From NCBI GenBank assembly GCA_938091165.1, contig CALKNK010000005.1:1-64000 (forward strand): a stretch of 64,000 nt of DNA. Reading direction: 5' to 3'. The notes below the pieces were generated by a model. That model was not told the origin of the DNA. It saw only the letters and a program-made list of their open reading frames with translations, and searched no databases. The translations under genes and the position numbers were made by a program. Shown piece after piece: positions 1 to 9,842 of this stretch. How positions within the stretch are numbered: the first letter of the stretch is position 1; every line of letters starts with the position of its first letter. Source of the stretch: an uncultured Ilumatobacter sp. GTDB taxonomy: Bacteria; Actinomycetota; Acidimicrobiia; Acidimicrobiales; Ilumatobacteraceae.

Positions 1-766
1 TCCGCAATTATGTGCCTAAATATGGTTGTTTAGCTGGTGCGTTCACCCTGTGTGACGTTATCGACCACCAAAGGTAGCCCATATTGTCATACAACTGTAA
101 TAGTTGGTGGATGGGTAACAAATAACTTCACAATAAAAACAGGCAAAGACCTACAAAACAGACCACCCCCTTGAGCATTTCAGGTACCTGGCAACAGAGC
201 GGTTAAGTCCTCAACGGAGTCGTTCTATCGATGACCGCCCCAGGCCCCCCATGCCACCCCGCTCTTGTGCCTCGCCGTCGGAATCAAGCGCGCAACCTTG
301 GCCATGTTGCCCTGAGCGTGTTCAACAGTCACCTAGTAGGCAATGCGTCGCGGACGCAATCAAACATCCCTACAACCATCGACCACCCCCCAACGCACCG
401 CCGTCAACTAGCCACTCATCCACGACCCGCACAGACACGACAGGCAACCCCTACAGGCAGGTCTTAATCAGGCATTTCGCTAGTCCGACGCAAATCAACA
501 ATCCGTAATCGGCATAAACAAAACACAGATAACTGAAACGGTGTGGACGCAGCAGGTATCAAATCGTCTCAGGCAAGCGTCGGCGGAGCCACTTCCCAGA
601 AGTGTCGACGCCAAACGGTCAAGGACAAGAATCAGGCTCGTGAGGCGGACAAACTGCTGCTCATGACTGCATCCCTCGGCGAATACTCGACTGGTATCTT
701 GGTACCGACATAACAACGAAGCACAGGAGACCTGTTCAGACATCACCCCTGGTCACGACCGAAAAC
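1..766. other. Gene-poor left edge
   Basis: No reading frame here has recognisable protein features, and third-position base choice does not resemble the real genes to the right. The first 200 bases are visibly richer in A and T than the rest of the window. No tRNA, rRNA or repeat array was recognised, including the tRNA-Ala that often follows tRNA-Ile near gyrA in other bacteria. It may be intergenic sequence downstream of the gyrA cluster, or it may hold a decayed gene or an unrecognised RNA. Confidence 0.5.
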
Positions 767-793
767 CAAAACGAGACCCCGAAGGGTCTCGTT
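767..793 (-). terminator. Intrinsic terminator of tRNA-Ile
   Basis: Read on the minus strand, ACGAGACCC and GGGTCTCGT form a perfect stem around a tiny loop, followed by TTTT. It starts about 8 bases beyond the tRNA 3' end, so it should end transcription of the tRNA and perhaps of the upstream DUF3566 gene. Confidence 0.8.
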
Positions 794-800
794 CACTGGG

Positions 801-874
801 TGGGGCTACCTGGAATCGAACCAGGGACCTCATCCTTATCAGGGATGCGCTCTAACCGACTGAGCTATAGCCCC
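801..874 (-). tRNA. tRNA-Ile (GAT anticodon)
   Basis: The minus strand folds as a complete cloverleaf. The acceptor stem is GGGGCTA/TAGCCCC, the D-arm contains AGCTCAGTCGGTTAGAGC, the anticodon loop CTGATAA carries GAT, and the T-arm contains GGTTCGATTCC. The discriminator is A. The CCA end is not encoded, since CCC follows, so it must be added by the CCA-adding enzyme, whose gene is in this window at 28162. The tRNA sits downstream of gyrA and DUF3566, a common actinobacterial arrangement. Confidence 0.96.
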
Positions 875-942
875 AGCGAGTACGAGATGTTATCGGCGGC
901 CATTCGAAACAACCACAGAGGGCTCAGGCGTCGATCGGGGTC

Positions 943-1917
943 TCAGCGGATGTTTTCACCAGTGTCGTCGACGGCTGCTTCTCGGATCAGCGGGCCGGAC
1001 CCATCGGACAGCGTCACTGGAATCTCGGGCTCTGGTCGACGAACTACAAACCTACGCATTGGTGAAGTTCGTGATTCGACAACTTCTTCTTCAAGCACGG
1101 TAAATCGAACGCCACCAACAAGATCCGTGATTAGGTTGAACAGTGTTGCAAGTAAGACCCAGAGGCCAGTCAAGCCGAGCACTGCGAACAGTCCAGCAAT
1201 CCAGGCACTGTGATAGAGCTCACCCCCGTTGAACTCAAAGGACTGCCAGCCAAACGACTCGAAAAAGCGTTCAACGTTCTCGACGGTGCCCGTGGCATAA
1301 GCAACGTTCCAAAGCAAGACGCCTGCAGTCAGCACAATCAAGTACAACACCAGGTTGGCGAAGAGAGCAATTTTGAACACCGACCACGGATCAACGTGCC
1401 GGACCACGCGAGTAACCTTGCGAACACGTGGCTTGCGGCCCAAAATCCGTGGGACCTGGAGTGGAACCGGAACTGGCGCAGGGTCGTAGTCGACCGGGCG
1501 CTTTGGGCGACGTCGCGTCGACGTCGTGTCATCCTGGGGTGCATGGTCGACGATCGGACCGTCGATATCAGCCCTACGCAACTCTTCGATGATTCCCGTC
1601 GATACGTCAGCTGTGCCAGTGATATCGGCCGTGTCGAACCTGACACCCTCGTCCGCAACTGTCGTTGAGTCAGGGTCGATCGCACCGGACACTGGATCTG
1701 CAGGCTGTTCGGGCTCACTAGACGCGTACTCTCCGATCGATTCGACCAAAGATTCATCGAGTGCATCTAGCTCCGCTGTGTTCAAACCGTCAGCGGTGTC
1801 GTCTGCGGTGAGCGCGTCCACCGCGTCGCTCGCCAGCGACGCTCGGAGACCTTCTTCGATCTTGCTCACGACAGCAAGTGTAGGCAGCCCATCGCTGGCG
1901 TTCCTGTCAACGAACAA
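943..1917 (-). CDS. DUF3566 membrane protein
   Basis: Protein of up to 324 residues. The first half is acidic and low in complexity, rich in Asp, Ala and Ser, with no recognised domain. A basic stretch (RKPRVRKVTRVVRHVDPWSV) leads into a C-terminal DUF3566 domain with two predicted membrane helices, roughly residues 181-205 and 240-265. DUF3566 proteins are typically encoded directly after gyrA in actinobacteria, as here, but their role is unknown. The first possible start is TTG. An in-frame GTG 48 bases downstream (SKIEEGL) is an equally good start. The acidic cytoplasmic tail is longer than in many relatives. Confidence 0.85.
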   Translation of the reverse strand: MFVDRNASDGLPTLAVVSKIEEGLRASLASDAVDALTADDTADGLNTAELDALDESLVESIGEYASSEPEQPADPVSGAIDPDSTTVADEGVRFDTADITGTADVSTGIIEELRRADIDGPIVDHAPQDDTTSTRRRPKRPVDYDPAPVPVPLQVPRILGRKPRVRKVTRVVRHVDPWSVFKIALFANLVLYLIVLTAGVLLWNVAYATGTVENVERFFESFGWQSFEFNGGELYHSAWIAGLFAVLGLTGLWVLLATLFNLITDLVGGVRFTVLEEEVVESRTSPMRRFVVRRPEPEIPVTLSDGSGPLIREAAVDDTGENIR

Positions 1918-2104
1918 TCTGAGTCAGGCAGCCACAAGCTCGGGTCTGCGGTGCATTCGACATCTGCACGTCGTCGCTGCACCCCGCCCAACGCCCGCCT
2001 AGGCAATCACCTTGTCATTTCCAAGTCCACATGAGCGCTGCGTAAACATGGGCATGCATCGAAGAAGCGTGCGCGACTCGGTCATCATTCCAGTGATGCC
2101 AGGA

Positions 2105-4561
2105 TCAATCTTCTCCGCCAACGGCAATGATCGGTGCGACCGATCCAACGGTGTCACCGTCATCCATGTTCATGACACGCACGCCAGTGGCATCGCGACC
2201 TTGGGAAGAGATCTCACGGACTTCCATACGGATGGTGATCCCACCCGTGGACACTGCAACGATTTCGTCTTCGATGCCGACCATGAACGCAGCGACCACT
2301 TCGCCCTTTTTACCTGTGAGTTTCATACCCCGCACGCCCTGGCCGCCGCGGCCTTGAACGTTGAACTTGTCAAGTTGGGTCCGTTTGCCGTAGCCGGCCT
2401 CGGTCATGATCAAGATCGCAGTGTCATCGCGAGCCACGTCAACAGAAACGACTCGATCCTCGGCGTTCTTCAATTTCATACCGCGCACGCCGGCAGCAGT
2501 GCGGCCCATTGAACGAACGTCATTTTCGTTAAACCGAATTGTCATACCTCCCCCCGACACCATGAAAATATCGTCGTCGCCGTTGGTCTCAATGACCTTG
2601 ACCAACTCGTCGCCGTCTTTCAAGTTGATAGCGATCAATCCATCTCGACGGCTCTTGTCGTACTCAGTGAAGGTGGTCTTTTTAACAACACCATTTTTAG
2701 TTGCAAAGAAAAGGTATCGATCGATTCCAAACTCGCGGGTATCGATGATTGCCTCAACACGCTCGCCAGGAATAAGCGGGAGCAAGTTGACGATAGGCAT
2801 GCCCTTAGCCGTCCGTTCGCGCTCCGGAATTTCGAGCGCTCGGAGCCGATACACCTTGCCTAGGTTCGAGAAAAACAAAAGGTGCGCGTGAGCGGTGGTG
2901 AAAATGACGTGCCGCACAATGTCGTCGAGTTTGAGCTTTCCCCCTGACACACCACGGCCACCGCGACCCTGAGTTTTGAACGAGCCGGCTGGCACCGCCT
3001 TGACGTACTGGGCCTCGGTCATCACAATGACGAGTTCCTTGTCGTCGGTGAGGTCTTCAATCGACATGTCACCTTCGTCATACGTCAGTTCACACACACG
3101 TTCAGTCGCGAACTTGTCACGGATCTCGGTGATCTCGTCCTTGATTACGGAGTTAAGCCGATCCGGGTTGTCCAAGATTTCTTGCAGATCGATGATCGTG
3201 ATCCGCAGCTCGTCAAGCTCGCTTTGGAGGTCGATTCTGGACAGCCGCGTCAGCTGACGTAGCTGCATGTCCAGAATGTCGTTTGCCTGAATCTCAGAGA
3301 ATTCGAATGGCGCCGACATCAAGCCGTCCCGGGCGGTAGCAACATCATCGCTGGCCCGGATGAGCTTGATAATTTCATCGATGACATCCAGCGCTTTGAT
3401 TCGCCCCTCAAGGATGTGTTCCCGATGCCGAGCCTTCTTTAGCCGGTTTTCAGTACGCCGGGTGATGACTTCAACCTGGTGTTCTACATAAGCAACAAGG
3501 GCGTCACGAAGGTTGACCTGGCGGGGAACTCCTCTGACAAGAGCAACCATGTTGATTGAGAATGTCGACTGCAGTTGCGTGAGCTTGAACAGGTTGTTCA
3601 TCACAACGTTGGCGTTGCCATCGCGTTTTAGCGTGATGATCAGTTCAGTTTTTCCACCATTCGAGCCGTCATTGACGTCAGCGATACCGTCAAGGTCACC
3701 GTCGTCGACCAGTTGCTGAATACGCGCAGCAATGGCCGAGCATGAGGTTTGGTACGGAAGTTCGCTGACAACGATCTCGTACCGACCGTTTTTGCCCTCC
3801 TCGATCGAAGTTTTTGCACGAGTTTTTACCGAGCCGCGACCTGTGCGGTAGGCGTCCATGATCCCGGCCTTACCGAGAATCTGACCCCCGGTTGGAAAGT
3901 CAGGTCCTTTAACAAATTCCATGAGATCGTCGGGCGTGGAATCAGGATTGTCAATGAGGTGCACGACTGCATTGATGACCTCGCCGAGGTTGTGCGGCGG
4001 GATGTTTGTCGCCATACCGACCGCAATACCCTGGCTGCCGTTGACCAGCAGATTAGGGAAACGCGCCGGGAGCACAAGGGGCTCTTCGGTGGTTCCATCG
4101 TAGTTTGGAATCATGTCGACGGTGTCTTCGTCGATACCCGCAAGGAGTTCCATCGCAAGTGGATCAAGGCGGCATTCGGTATAGCGCGAGGCTGCGGGAC
4201 CGAAGTCAGGGGAGCCGTAGTTGCCGTGGAAGTCGATCAGCGGGTGACGCAACGAAAACGGTTGGGCCATTCGCACTAGTGCGGCGTAGATGGCGGAGTC
4301 ACCGTGCGGATGGAACCTTGCCATTGTGTCGCCCGCGACGCGAGCACACTTGACGTGGCCACGGTCAGGACGGAAGCCTTGTTCCTCCATGTCCCAAATA
4401 ATTCGACGGTGCACAGGTTTGAGGCCATCGCGAACGTCGGGTAATGCACGCGACATGATGACCGACATTGCGTACTCAAGAAACGAGCTTTCCATCTCGT
4501 CGTTGAGCGCGATCGGTTGGATCGAAGCGCCAGGTGAGGTGTCGTCAGTGATGTCAGTCAT
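2105..4561 (-). CDS. gyrA: DNA gyrase subunit A
   Basis: Type IIA topoisomerase A subunit, which cuts and rejoins DNA for ATP-driven negative supercoiling together with GyrB. The chain is 818 residues, normal for the family. The active-site tyrosine is Tyr127 in AASRYTECR. The tower and coiled-coil region follows, then a C-terminal beta-pinwheel with GyrA-box-like repeats such as QGRGGQGVRG. It starts with ATG 18 bases after gyrB, so the two are probably one transcript. In the quinolone-determining region HPHGDSAIYAALV, Ser89 matches E. coli Ser83, but Ala93 occupies the position of E. coli Asp87 (M. tuberculosis Asp94). Confidence 0.99.
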   Translation of the reverse strand: MTDITDDTSPGASIQPIALNDEMESSFLEYAMSVIMSRALPDVRDGLKPVHRRIIWDMEEQGFRPDRGHVKCARVAGDTMARFHPHGDSAIYAALVRMAQPFSLRHPLIDFHGNYGSPDFGPAASRYTECRLDPLAMELLAGIDEDTVDMIPNYDGTTEEPLVLPARFPNLLVNGSQGIAVGMATNIPPHNLGEVINAVVHLIDNPDSTPDDLMEFVKGPDFPTGGQILGKAGIMDAYRTGRGSVKTRAKTSIEEGKNGRYEIVVSELPYQTSCSAIAARIQQLVDDGDLDGIADVNDGSNGGKTELIITLKRDGNANVVMNNLFKLTQLQSTFSINMVALVRGVPRQVNLRDALVAYVEHQVEVITRRTENRLKKARHREHILEGRIKALDVIDEIIKLIRASDDVATARDGLMSAPFEFSEIQANDILDMQLRQLTRLSRIDLQSELDELRITIIDLQEILDNPDRLNSVIKDEITEIRDKFATERVCELTYDEGDMSIEDLTDDKELVIVMTEAQYVKAVPAGSFKTQGRGGRGVSGGKLKLDDIVRHVIFTTAHAHLLFFSNLGKVYRLRALEIPERERTAKGMPIVNLLPLIPGERVEAIIDTREFGIDRYLFFATKNGVVKKTTFTEYDKSRRDGLIAINLKDGDELVKVIETNGDDDIFMVSGGGMTIRFNENDVRSMGRTAAGVRGMKLKNAEDRVVSVDVARDDTAILIMTEAGYGKRTQLDKFNVQGRGGQGVRGMKLTGKKGEVVAAFMVGIEDEIVAVSTGGITIRMEVREISSQGRDATGVRVMNMDDGDTVGSVAPIIAVGGED

Positions 4562-4579
4562 GTGTCAGTCGTTTCAAAA

Positions 4580-6601
4580 TCAGAAGTCAAGGTTCTGCAC
4601 GTCGCGGGCGTTGGTGACGATGAAATCGCGACGGCTGCCAACGTCGTCGCCCATCAGAACCGACGTAATGTGGTCAGCCTCGGCAGCTTCTTCGACCGTG
4701 ACCTGCAGCAGCGTCCGAGTGCTTGCGTCCATAGTGGTAGCGCGGAGTTCTTCCCAGTCCATTTCGCCTAGGCCCTTCAGACGTTGGAACTGCTTTTTAT
4801 GATTCGGGCGCTCAGCCATGAACGCATCCTTCGCTAGGTCGTCTTTAAGGTAAATTTTTTCTTTGCCGATCTCTGTTGAGTACAGCGGTGGCTGCGCTAT
4901 GTAGCAGTAGCCGGCTTCAACCATCTCGCGCATCTGGCGGAAAAAGAATGTGAGCAGCAAGGTACGGATGTGGCTGCCATCGACGTCGGCGTCAGCCAAA
5001 CAGATCACCTTGTGGTACCGACATTTCTCGACGTCGAACTCGTCACCGACGCCTGCACCGATCGCGGTGATCAGTGCCTGGATCTCGTTGTTCTTCAGCA
5101 TTTTGTCGATGCGCGCCCGTTCTACATTGAGAATCTTGCCGCGAATTGGGAGGATCGCCTGCGTACGCGGATCACGTGCATCAACCGCTGTACCACCGGC
5201 TGAGTCGCCCTCCACGATCATGATCTCTGACTCATCGGCGTTCTTCGACGAGCAGTCCTTCAATTTGTCGGGCATACCAGCTCCGGACAACGCGGTTTTA
5301 CGACGGATTGCGTTCCGTGCGTTCTTCGCTGCAGCACGCGCTTGAGCAGCGGAAAGGCCTTTCTTGACCATCTTGTTGGCTTCAGCTGGGTTCTCATCCA
5401 TCCACTCGACGAGGCGGGCATAAGTCGCTTTTTGGACAAAGGAGCGGGCTGGCACGTTGCCAAGCTTGGCTTTCGTCTGTCCTTCGAACTGTGGTTCTCG
5501 CAGCTTGACCGAAACAATGGCAGTGATGCCCTCACGCACGTCGTCGCCGCTGAGGTTCGGATCTTTTTCTTTGATGAGGTTTTTCTCTTTGCCGTACTTG
5601 TTGACCGCAGAAGTAAGAGCCGTCTTGAAACCCTCGACGTGCATGCCACCTTCGGTGGTGGAAATATTGTTTGCGTAGCCATGGACACCTTCGTGGTACC
5701 CGGTGTTCCACTGCATTGCGATGTCGAGGGTCATTCCCTCTGCTTCGTCTTCATCTTCAAATTGGCAGACCTTGGAAAAAAGAGGTTCCTTCGATGCGTT
5801 GAGATGTTTAACAAAGTCGGCAAGGCCGCCTTTGTACTGGTAAAGAACTTCTTGCTCACGCTCAGCGCGTTCATCTTTAAACTCGATGGTGAGGCCTTTA
5901 TTTAAAAAGGCCATGGTTTGTAAACGCTCCAGCACAGTGCGCGCAACAAACTCGACACCTTCAGCCTGGAAAATGGTGGGGTCTGGGTAAAAAGTGACTG
6001 ACGTGCCGGTTCTTCGACCCCGTTTCGGCGTATCGCCGACTACTGCCATCTTGCCCTGAGGCTTTCCGCCATCAAGGTAAGTTTGCTCATGTCGTTTGCC
6101 GGCTCGGTCAATTTGCATCACAAGCTTGGTAGAGAGCGCGTTGACGACTGAAACACCTACGCCATGTAGGCCGCCGGAAACTTTATAACCCTCGCCACCG
6201 AACTTGCCGCCGGCATGCAAAACGGTAAGAACCACCTCAGCTGCGCTCTTACCCTTGTGTTCACCAGACGGATATGGATCAACAGGAACGCCGCGCCCGT
6301 CGTCATCAACACGACAGCCACCATCAGCGAGCATGGTGATGGTGATTTTTTCACAGTGGCCAGCCATGGCTTCGTCGACTGAGTTGTCAACGACTTCCCA
6401 GATCAGATGATGGAGGCCTTGGAGGCCTGTTGAGCCGATGTACATGCCCGGCCGCTTACGAACTGGGTCGAGGCCTTCCAGCACTTGAATTTGCGCGGCG
6501 TTGTAGTCACCAGGCTTCCCTGAAGACTTTTTCTTGACGGGTGCTTTCGCAGGTTTTTCGGGAACCTGTTCAGCGGGTGATTCAGCGGTGCCGTTGGACA
6601 C
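4580..6601 (-). CDS. gyrB: DNA gyrase subunit B
   Basis: ATPase subunit of gyrase, 673 residues. The N-terminal GHKL ATPase contains VRKRPGMYIGST and the ATP-lid region with GLHGVGVSVVNAL. The transducer domain follows. The TOPRIM domain has EGDSAGG and DADVDGSHIRTLL, whose acidic residues bind the catalytic metal. The chain ends in the usual RDFIV...NLDF tail. The start is GTG, preceded at good spacing by GAGG. A Lys/Pro/Glu-rich leader of about 30 residues precedes the conserved core. gyrA follows 18 bases later on the same strand. Confidence 0.99.
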   Translation of the reverse strand: MSNGTAESPAEQVPEKPAKAPVKKKSSGKPGDYNAAQIQVLEGLDPVRKRPGMYIGSTGLQGLHHLIWEVVDNSVDEAMAGHCEKITITMLADGGCRVDDDGRGVPVDPYPSGEHKGKSAAEVVLTVLHAGGKFGGEGYKVSGGLHGVGVSVVNALSTKLVMQIDRAGKRHEQTYLDGGKPQGKMAVVGDTPKRGRRTGTSVTFYPDPTIFQAEGVEFVARTVLERLQTMAFLNKGLTIEFKDERAEREQEVLYQYKGGLADFVKHLNASKEPLFSKVCQFEDEDEAEGMTLDIAMQWNTGYHEGVHGYANNISTTEGGMHVEGFKTALTSAVNKYGKEKNLIKEKDPNLSGDDVREGITAIVSVKLREPQFEGQTKAKLGNVPARSFVQKATYARLVEWMDENPAEANKMVKKGLSAAQARAAAKNARNAIRRKTALSGAGMPDKLKDCSSKNADESEIMIVEGDSAGGTAVDARDPRTQAILPIRGKILNVERARIDKMLKNNEIQALITAIGAGVGDEFDVEKCRYHKVICLADADVDGSHIRTLLLTFFFRQMREMVEAGYCYIAQPPLYSTEIGKEKIYLKDDLAKDAFMAERPNHKKQFQRLKGLGEMDWEELRATTMDASTRTLLQVTVEEAAEADHITSVLMGDDVGSRRDFIVTNARDVQNLDF

Positions 6602-6900
6602 TCGTACCTCGATGTTGTCGTCGTTGTGGACATGGCGCGCTGCGCCATGATTTTTAGGCGATTGTGCCGTCAGACCTGATACATCAGATCAGCCGCAAAC
6701 CCCGTTTGTAAACGGCTTTTAGTGTACCGGAGGGGTGTTTGAGAGTTGGGGATCAGTTGGAGCAATTCGTAGTGCTTTCAGAACACACGTTCTCGTAACG
6801 TAGACCCTAATTTTCGGGTTGGCTGAGCTCACTGCAAAGCACCTGGCTTCTAATTAAATCATTGACGCTACAGCGGTGAAATTAACCACCAAGATATAAC
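6602..6900. other. gyrB upstream region, no gene
   Basis: This gap between dciA and gyrB should hold the gyrBA promoter on the minus strand. The part next to the gyrB start has the GAGG ribosome-binding site. No open frame with coding character, terminator or DnaA box was recognised. It is richer in A and T than the flanking genes. Confidence 0.5.
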
Positions 6901-7197
6901 TCAGTGCGTTCGAGCTACCCGCACGTCAATGCGGTCGATCTCTACGTTCGCGACCTCGGCTAGACGCGCAATAATTGTTCCGGACAAAAACTTCACCTGT
7001 GTTGCCCAGGCCGAGTCATCTGCTTCGACAAGCAAAATCGCTTGGTCCAATCGAACCGGCCGAACATGAGCCGCAACGTTCTCTCCGACAGCATCGGCCC
7101 ACCTACCAAAAACACCGCCGATTTGTATCCGATCGGTACCTCGCAGTGATTTCATGATCCCGTCAAGGGCCGCGGTGATTGGTACTGGTTCGGCCAT
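6901..7197 (-). CDS. DUF721/DciA family protein
   Basis: Small protein of 98 residues with the DUF721 (DciA) pattern, including FGRWADAVG and a second conserved Trp in DDSAWATQV. DciA proteins help load the replicative helicase DnaB in bacteria lacking DnaC or DnaI. That role is known for some relatives and inferred here. The position between recF and gyrB matches the actinobacterial gene order in which the DUF721 gene follows recF. It lies 48 bases from the end of recF and probably shares its transcript. Confidence 0.88.
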   Translation of the reverse strand: MAEPVPITAALDGIMKSLRGTDRIQIGGVFGRWADAVGENVAAHVRPVRLDQAILLVEADDSAWATQVKFLSGTIIARLAEVANVEIDRIDVRVARTH

Positions 7198-7245
7198 TAC
7201 CTACAAGGATACTCGGCTGTACAAGTCATAAGATTTTTAGAACCG

Positions 7246-8337
7246 TTAACTCGCTGTATCGCCTGAGACACAGCCAGCCTCGATGCGTAAGACCCGGTCA
7301 GCTTTAGCCGCAGGTGGAAGCTCAGTAGCTGTTGTAATAATCACTTGCCCGAGCGGGATGTGTTGAAGCAGTGCCGTAGTCCGTTCTTCGTCGAGCTCTG
7401 ACAGCACATCGTCAAGTACGAGAACCGGAGCAGTTCCTGTCCGTTCAGTAACTAATCGATGTGCTGCGAGCCGTAGAGCCAGAGCGAGGGTCCGTTGTTC
7501 GCCCTGTGATGCATGTGTGCGGCTGGATAATCCATTAATTCTAAAGTTCAACTCATCTCGATGCGGTCCTACCGTTGAGACTCCGCGTCGAACGTCCATG
7601 TCCCGGACAGCCTCTAGAGCAGCTGCCAAGCCAATTTGGCGCCAATCTGGTTCATAGGTTAACTCGACTGGAGTCTCGGCCCCAGCCAAGTGCTCGTAGG
7701 CTTCCTGTACCATCGGAGTAATGCGTGCGACAAGCGTTGCCCGTGCGTAACCAAACTGGTCGGCAACTTCAGCAAACTTTTGATCCCAAACGTCGAGAGT
7801 CGTTTCAATTTCACTAGTCAAACGGCCCCCAGCTTGCTTGAGTAGCGAATTTCGCTGCTTTAAAATGCGATCAACCTCAAGACGTACAGCGTCGTACTTC
7901 GTGGCGAGAGCGACAAGTGTGTCGTCCAAGTATCGACGTCGGTCGCCTGGCCCACCTTTAATCAAAGTGAGGTCATCAGGCGAAAAAACTGTCACACGCA
8001 GTGATCCCAGTAAATCACGCACCCTTACAAGTTTCTGCTTATTGACCTGCACACGATTACGCCCAGCAGCTACAAGTTCCGCTTCAATCAGCGTCGTTTG
8101 CCCGTCATCGTGTCGGATCGTCGCACGAATGACTGCTTGTTCCGCACCTGCTCTAACTAGGGCGTCGTTAGGCGCACCACGAAAGCTTGACAATGTTGCA
8201 AGATAAGCAAGTGATTCGGCGAGATTGGTTTTGCCATGGCCGTTGCCCCCAATGATGGCGGTCGTTCCTGACGTCAGATCAAATGATCCTGATACGTAAT
8301 TACGAAAGTCGATTAGCTCTAGGTGTTCGACAATCAC
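7246..8337 (-). CDS. recF: DNA replication/repair ATPase RecF
   Basis: SMC-like ATPase that helps load RecA at gaps with RecO and RecR. The 363-residue chain is a normal length. Walker A is GGNGHGKT at residues 30-37, the ABC-type signature is ASQGEQRTLALALRL, and Walker B is VLVLDDVLSELDE. The start is GTG and sits 62 bases after dnaN, as in the classical dnaA-dnaN-recF operon. The protein is cytoplasmic. Confidence 0.98.
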   Translation of the reverse strand: MIVEHLELIDFRNYVSGSFDLTSGTTAIIGGNGHGKTNLAESLAYLATLSSFRGAPNDALVRAGAEQAVIRATIRHDDGQTTLIEAELVAAGRNRVQVNKQKLVRVRDLLGSLRVTVFSPDDLTLIKGGPGDRRRYLDDTLVALATKYDAVRLEVDRILKQRNSLLKQAGGRLTSEIETTLDVWDQKFAEVADQFGYARATLVARITPMVQEAYEHLAGAETPVELTYEPDWRQIGLAAALEAVRDMDVRRGVSTVGPHRDELNFRINGLSSRTHASQGEQRTLALALRLAAHRLVTERTGTAPVLVLDDVLSELDEERTTALLQHIPLGQVIITTATELPPAAKADRVLRIEAGCVSGDTAS

Positions 8338-8399
8338 GTACCAAAGAGTACGCCACGATCATGCTCGGCGATCAGACTTGAAAAATAGCGGTTACCCGT

Positions 8400-9527
8400 T
8401 CAGGGTACGCGGACCGGCATCAACAGATATAGATAATCATCCTGGCCGGCGCCGCGTAGTACTGCCGGCTTCATCGGATCCATAGTTGACAGGGTGACGT
8501 CATCGGCATCTATCGCGTCAATACCAGCAAGCAAGTAGTCAGGGTTGAATGCCACAGTCATTTCGCTGCCCTCATACGAGGCGTCAATTTCTTCAACTGC
8601 GTTGCCAACGTCTTGGGTGATCGCAGTGAGTTGCACTGTTTCTCCGCCGAGCGTCATCCGCACTGGTGTCGATTCCTGAGCAAGAATTTTCACGCGCCTG
8701 ATCGCTTCAATGAGCGACGGCTTGCTAATAGTCAGCAAATTTGGGTAGTTGGAAGGAAGCAAGTTCCGATAATTGGGAAACTCACCCTCGATCAAGCGTG
8801 TGCTCAAACGAGTAGATCCTGCTTCAAAGGTTGCTTCACGTTCCCCAAGACGCACCACGAGATTTTCTTCACCACCAATCAACCGCTGCAGCTCAGATAG
8901 AGCACGACCTGGGATCAGCACTTTCTGGCCAGAGCCCAGCATTGATGACTCCGGGAGATCACGAACAGCAAGTCGATACGAGTCCGTTGCAACCATTCGC
9001 AACCCATCATCTTCAGCAGCGAGTAGAACACCGGTCAGTACGGCCCGTGCATCATCAGTTGACGCCGCACGAACAACCTGGCGGAGCGCGTCGGACATCG
9101 CATCAGCAGGCAGAGTCACCGCTTCAATAGCCGGCTCCGCTAGAGCAGGATAATCATCTAATGAAAGTGGGCGCACAGAGAATTGTGACCGGCCGGCACT
9201 TATTGACATTTCTGACGCGCCATCACCAGCCGTCGACGAATCAACGAGGTCGATTTCAACGGCTCCTGCAGGCAGCGCTTTGACAATGTCGCCAACAAGG
9301 CGTGCCGGCACGACAGCAGCTCCATCACGTTCTCCCCCGACTTCTACAGTCAGCTGAATGGTCAACTCAAGATCCGTTCCGGTAACCGTCAACGTGTCGC
9401 TAGCTACCTGCATCCGGATGCCTGCGAGAACCGGAAGGGTGCCAGTGCGGTTAGTGGCTGCGCGACCAGCCGAGCTCAGGGCGTCAGCTAGGACGTCACG
9501 TTCACAACGAAACTTCACAGTGGGCAC
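8400..9527 (-). CDS. dnaN: DNA polymerase III beta clamp
   Basis: Sliding clamp, 375 residues, made of three similar domains that dimerise into a ring around DNA and tether polymerase III. The start MPTVKFRCERDVLADAL and the end YLYLLMPVRVP are typical. A GAGGAG ribosome-binding site lies just before the GTG chosen. A second in-frame GTG four codons later (MKFRCERD) has better spacing (11 bases) and may be the true start. It is encoded between dnaA and recF. Confidence 0.98.
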   Translation of the reverse strand: MPTVKFRCERDVLADALSSAGRAATNRTGTLPVLAGIRMQVASDTLTVTGTDLELTIQLTVEVGGERDGAAVVPARLVGDIVKALPAGAVEIDLVDSSTAGDGASEMSISAGRSQFSVRPLSLDDYPALAEPAIEAVTLPADAMSDALRQVVRAASTDDARAVLTGVLLAAEDDGLRMVATDSYRLAVRDLPESSMLGSGQKVLIPGRALSELQRLIGGEENLVVRLGEREATFEAGSTRLSTRLIEGEFPNYRNLLPSNYPNLLTISKPSLIEAIRRVKILAQESTPVRMTLGGETVQLTAITQDVGNAVEEIDASYEGSEMTVAFNPDYLLAGIDAIDADDVTLSTMDPMKPAVLRGAGQDDYLYLLMPVRVP

Positions 9528-9842
9528 TTCTCCTCATGAAGGGATTTTTCAAAGAATAATGTAAGTAGTAGGTGCTGTGGATTGGGGACAACAGCTTGTT
9601 ATTGCAGCGTAGAGGGCATTTAAGCGTTCACAGGTGATGGACTAGTGATACACAGGTCGCGGCTTACACTCGTGTGGTCCGGTGGACAACAGATTGTTGT
9701 CCCCATTTTTCGTAGAACTTGCTGGGTGATCTGTCCCCTGAGAAACTCAAGTTGTCCACCGATATTCGCGCGCAGCATCGATGCTTTCGCGCGCTGGGTG
9801 AGAGTTTAGCGATCATGAAGACTTCGTCTCTCACCAATCTGG
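9528..9842. other. dnaA-dnaN spacer with DnaA-box-like sites
   Basis: No gene. Five DnaA-box-like 9-mers were found. CAATCCACA is the complement of 9576-9584, and TTGTCCCCA the complement of 9583-9591. TTGTCCACC is the complement of 9681-9689. On the plus strand are TTGTCCCCA (9697-9705) and TTGTCCACC (9752-9760). None matches TTATCCACA exactly, but TTGTCCAC forms are common in actinobacterial origins. In mycobacteria and streptomycetes oriC lies in this interval, so this is one half of the probable origin. Confidence 0.6.

Noticed and set aside
231..508. Two overlapping small open frames at the left edge
   Set aside because: Low-complexity Pro/Thr/Arg-rich translations without domains, no ribosome-binding site, and non-coding base bias.
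3749..4279. Plus-strand frame of 176 codons inside gyrA
   Set aside because: Mirror-strand shadow of gyrA, which has a complete and conserved product on the minus strand.
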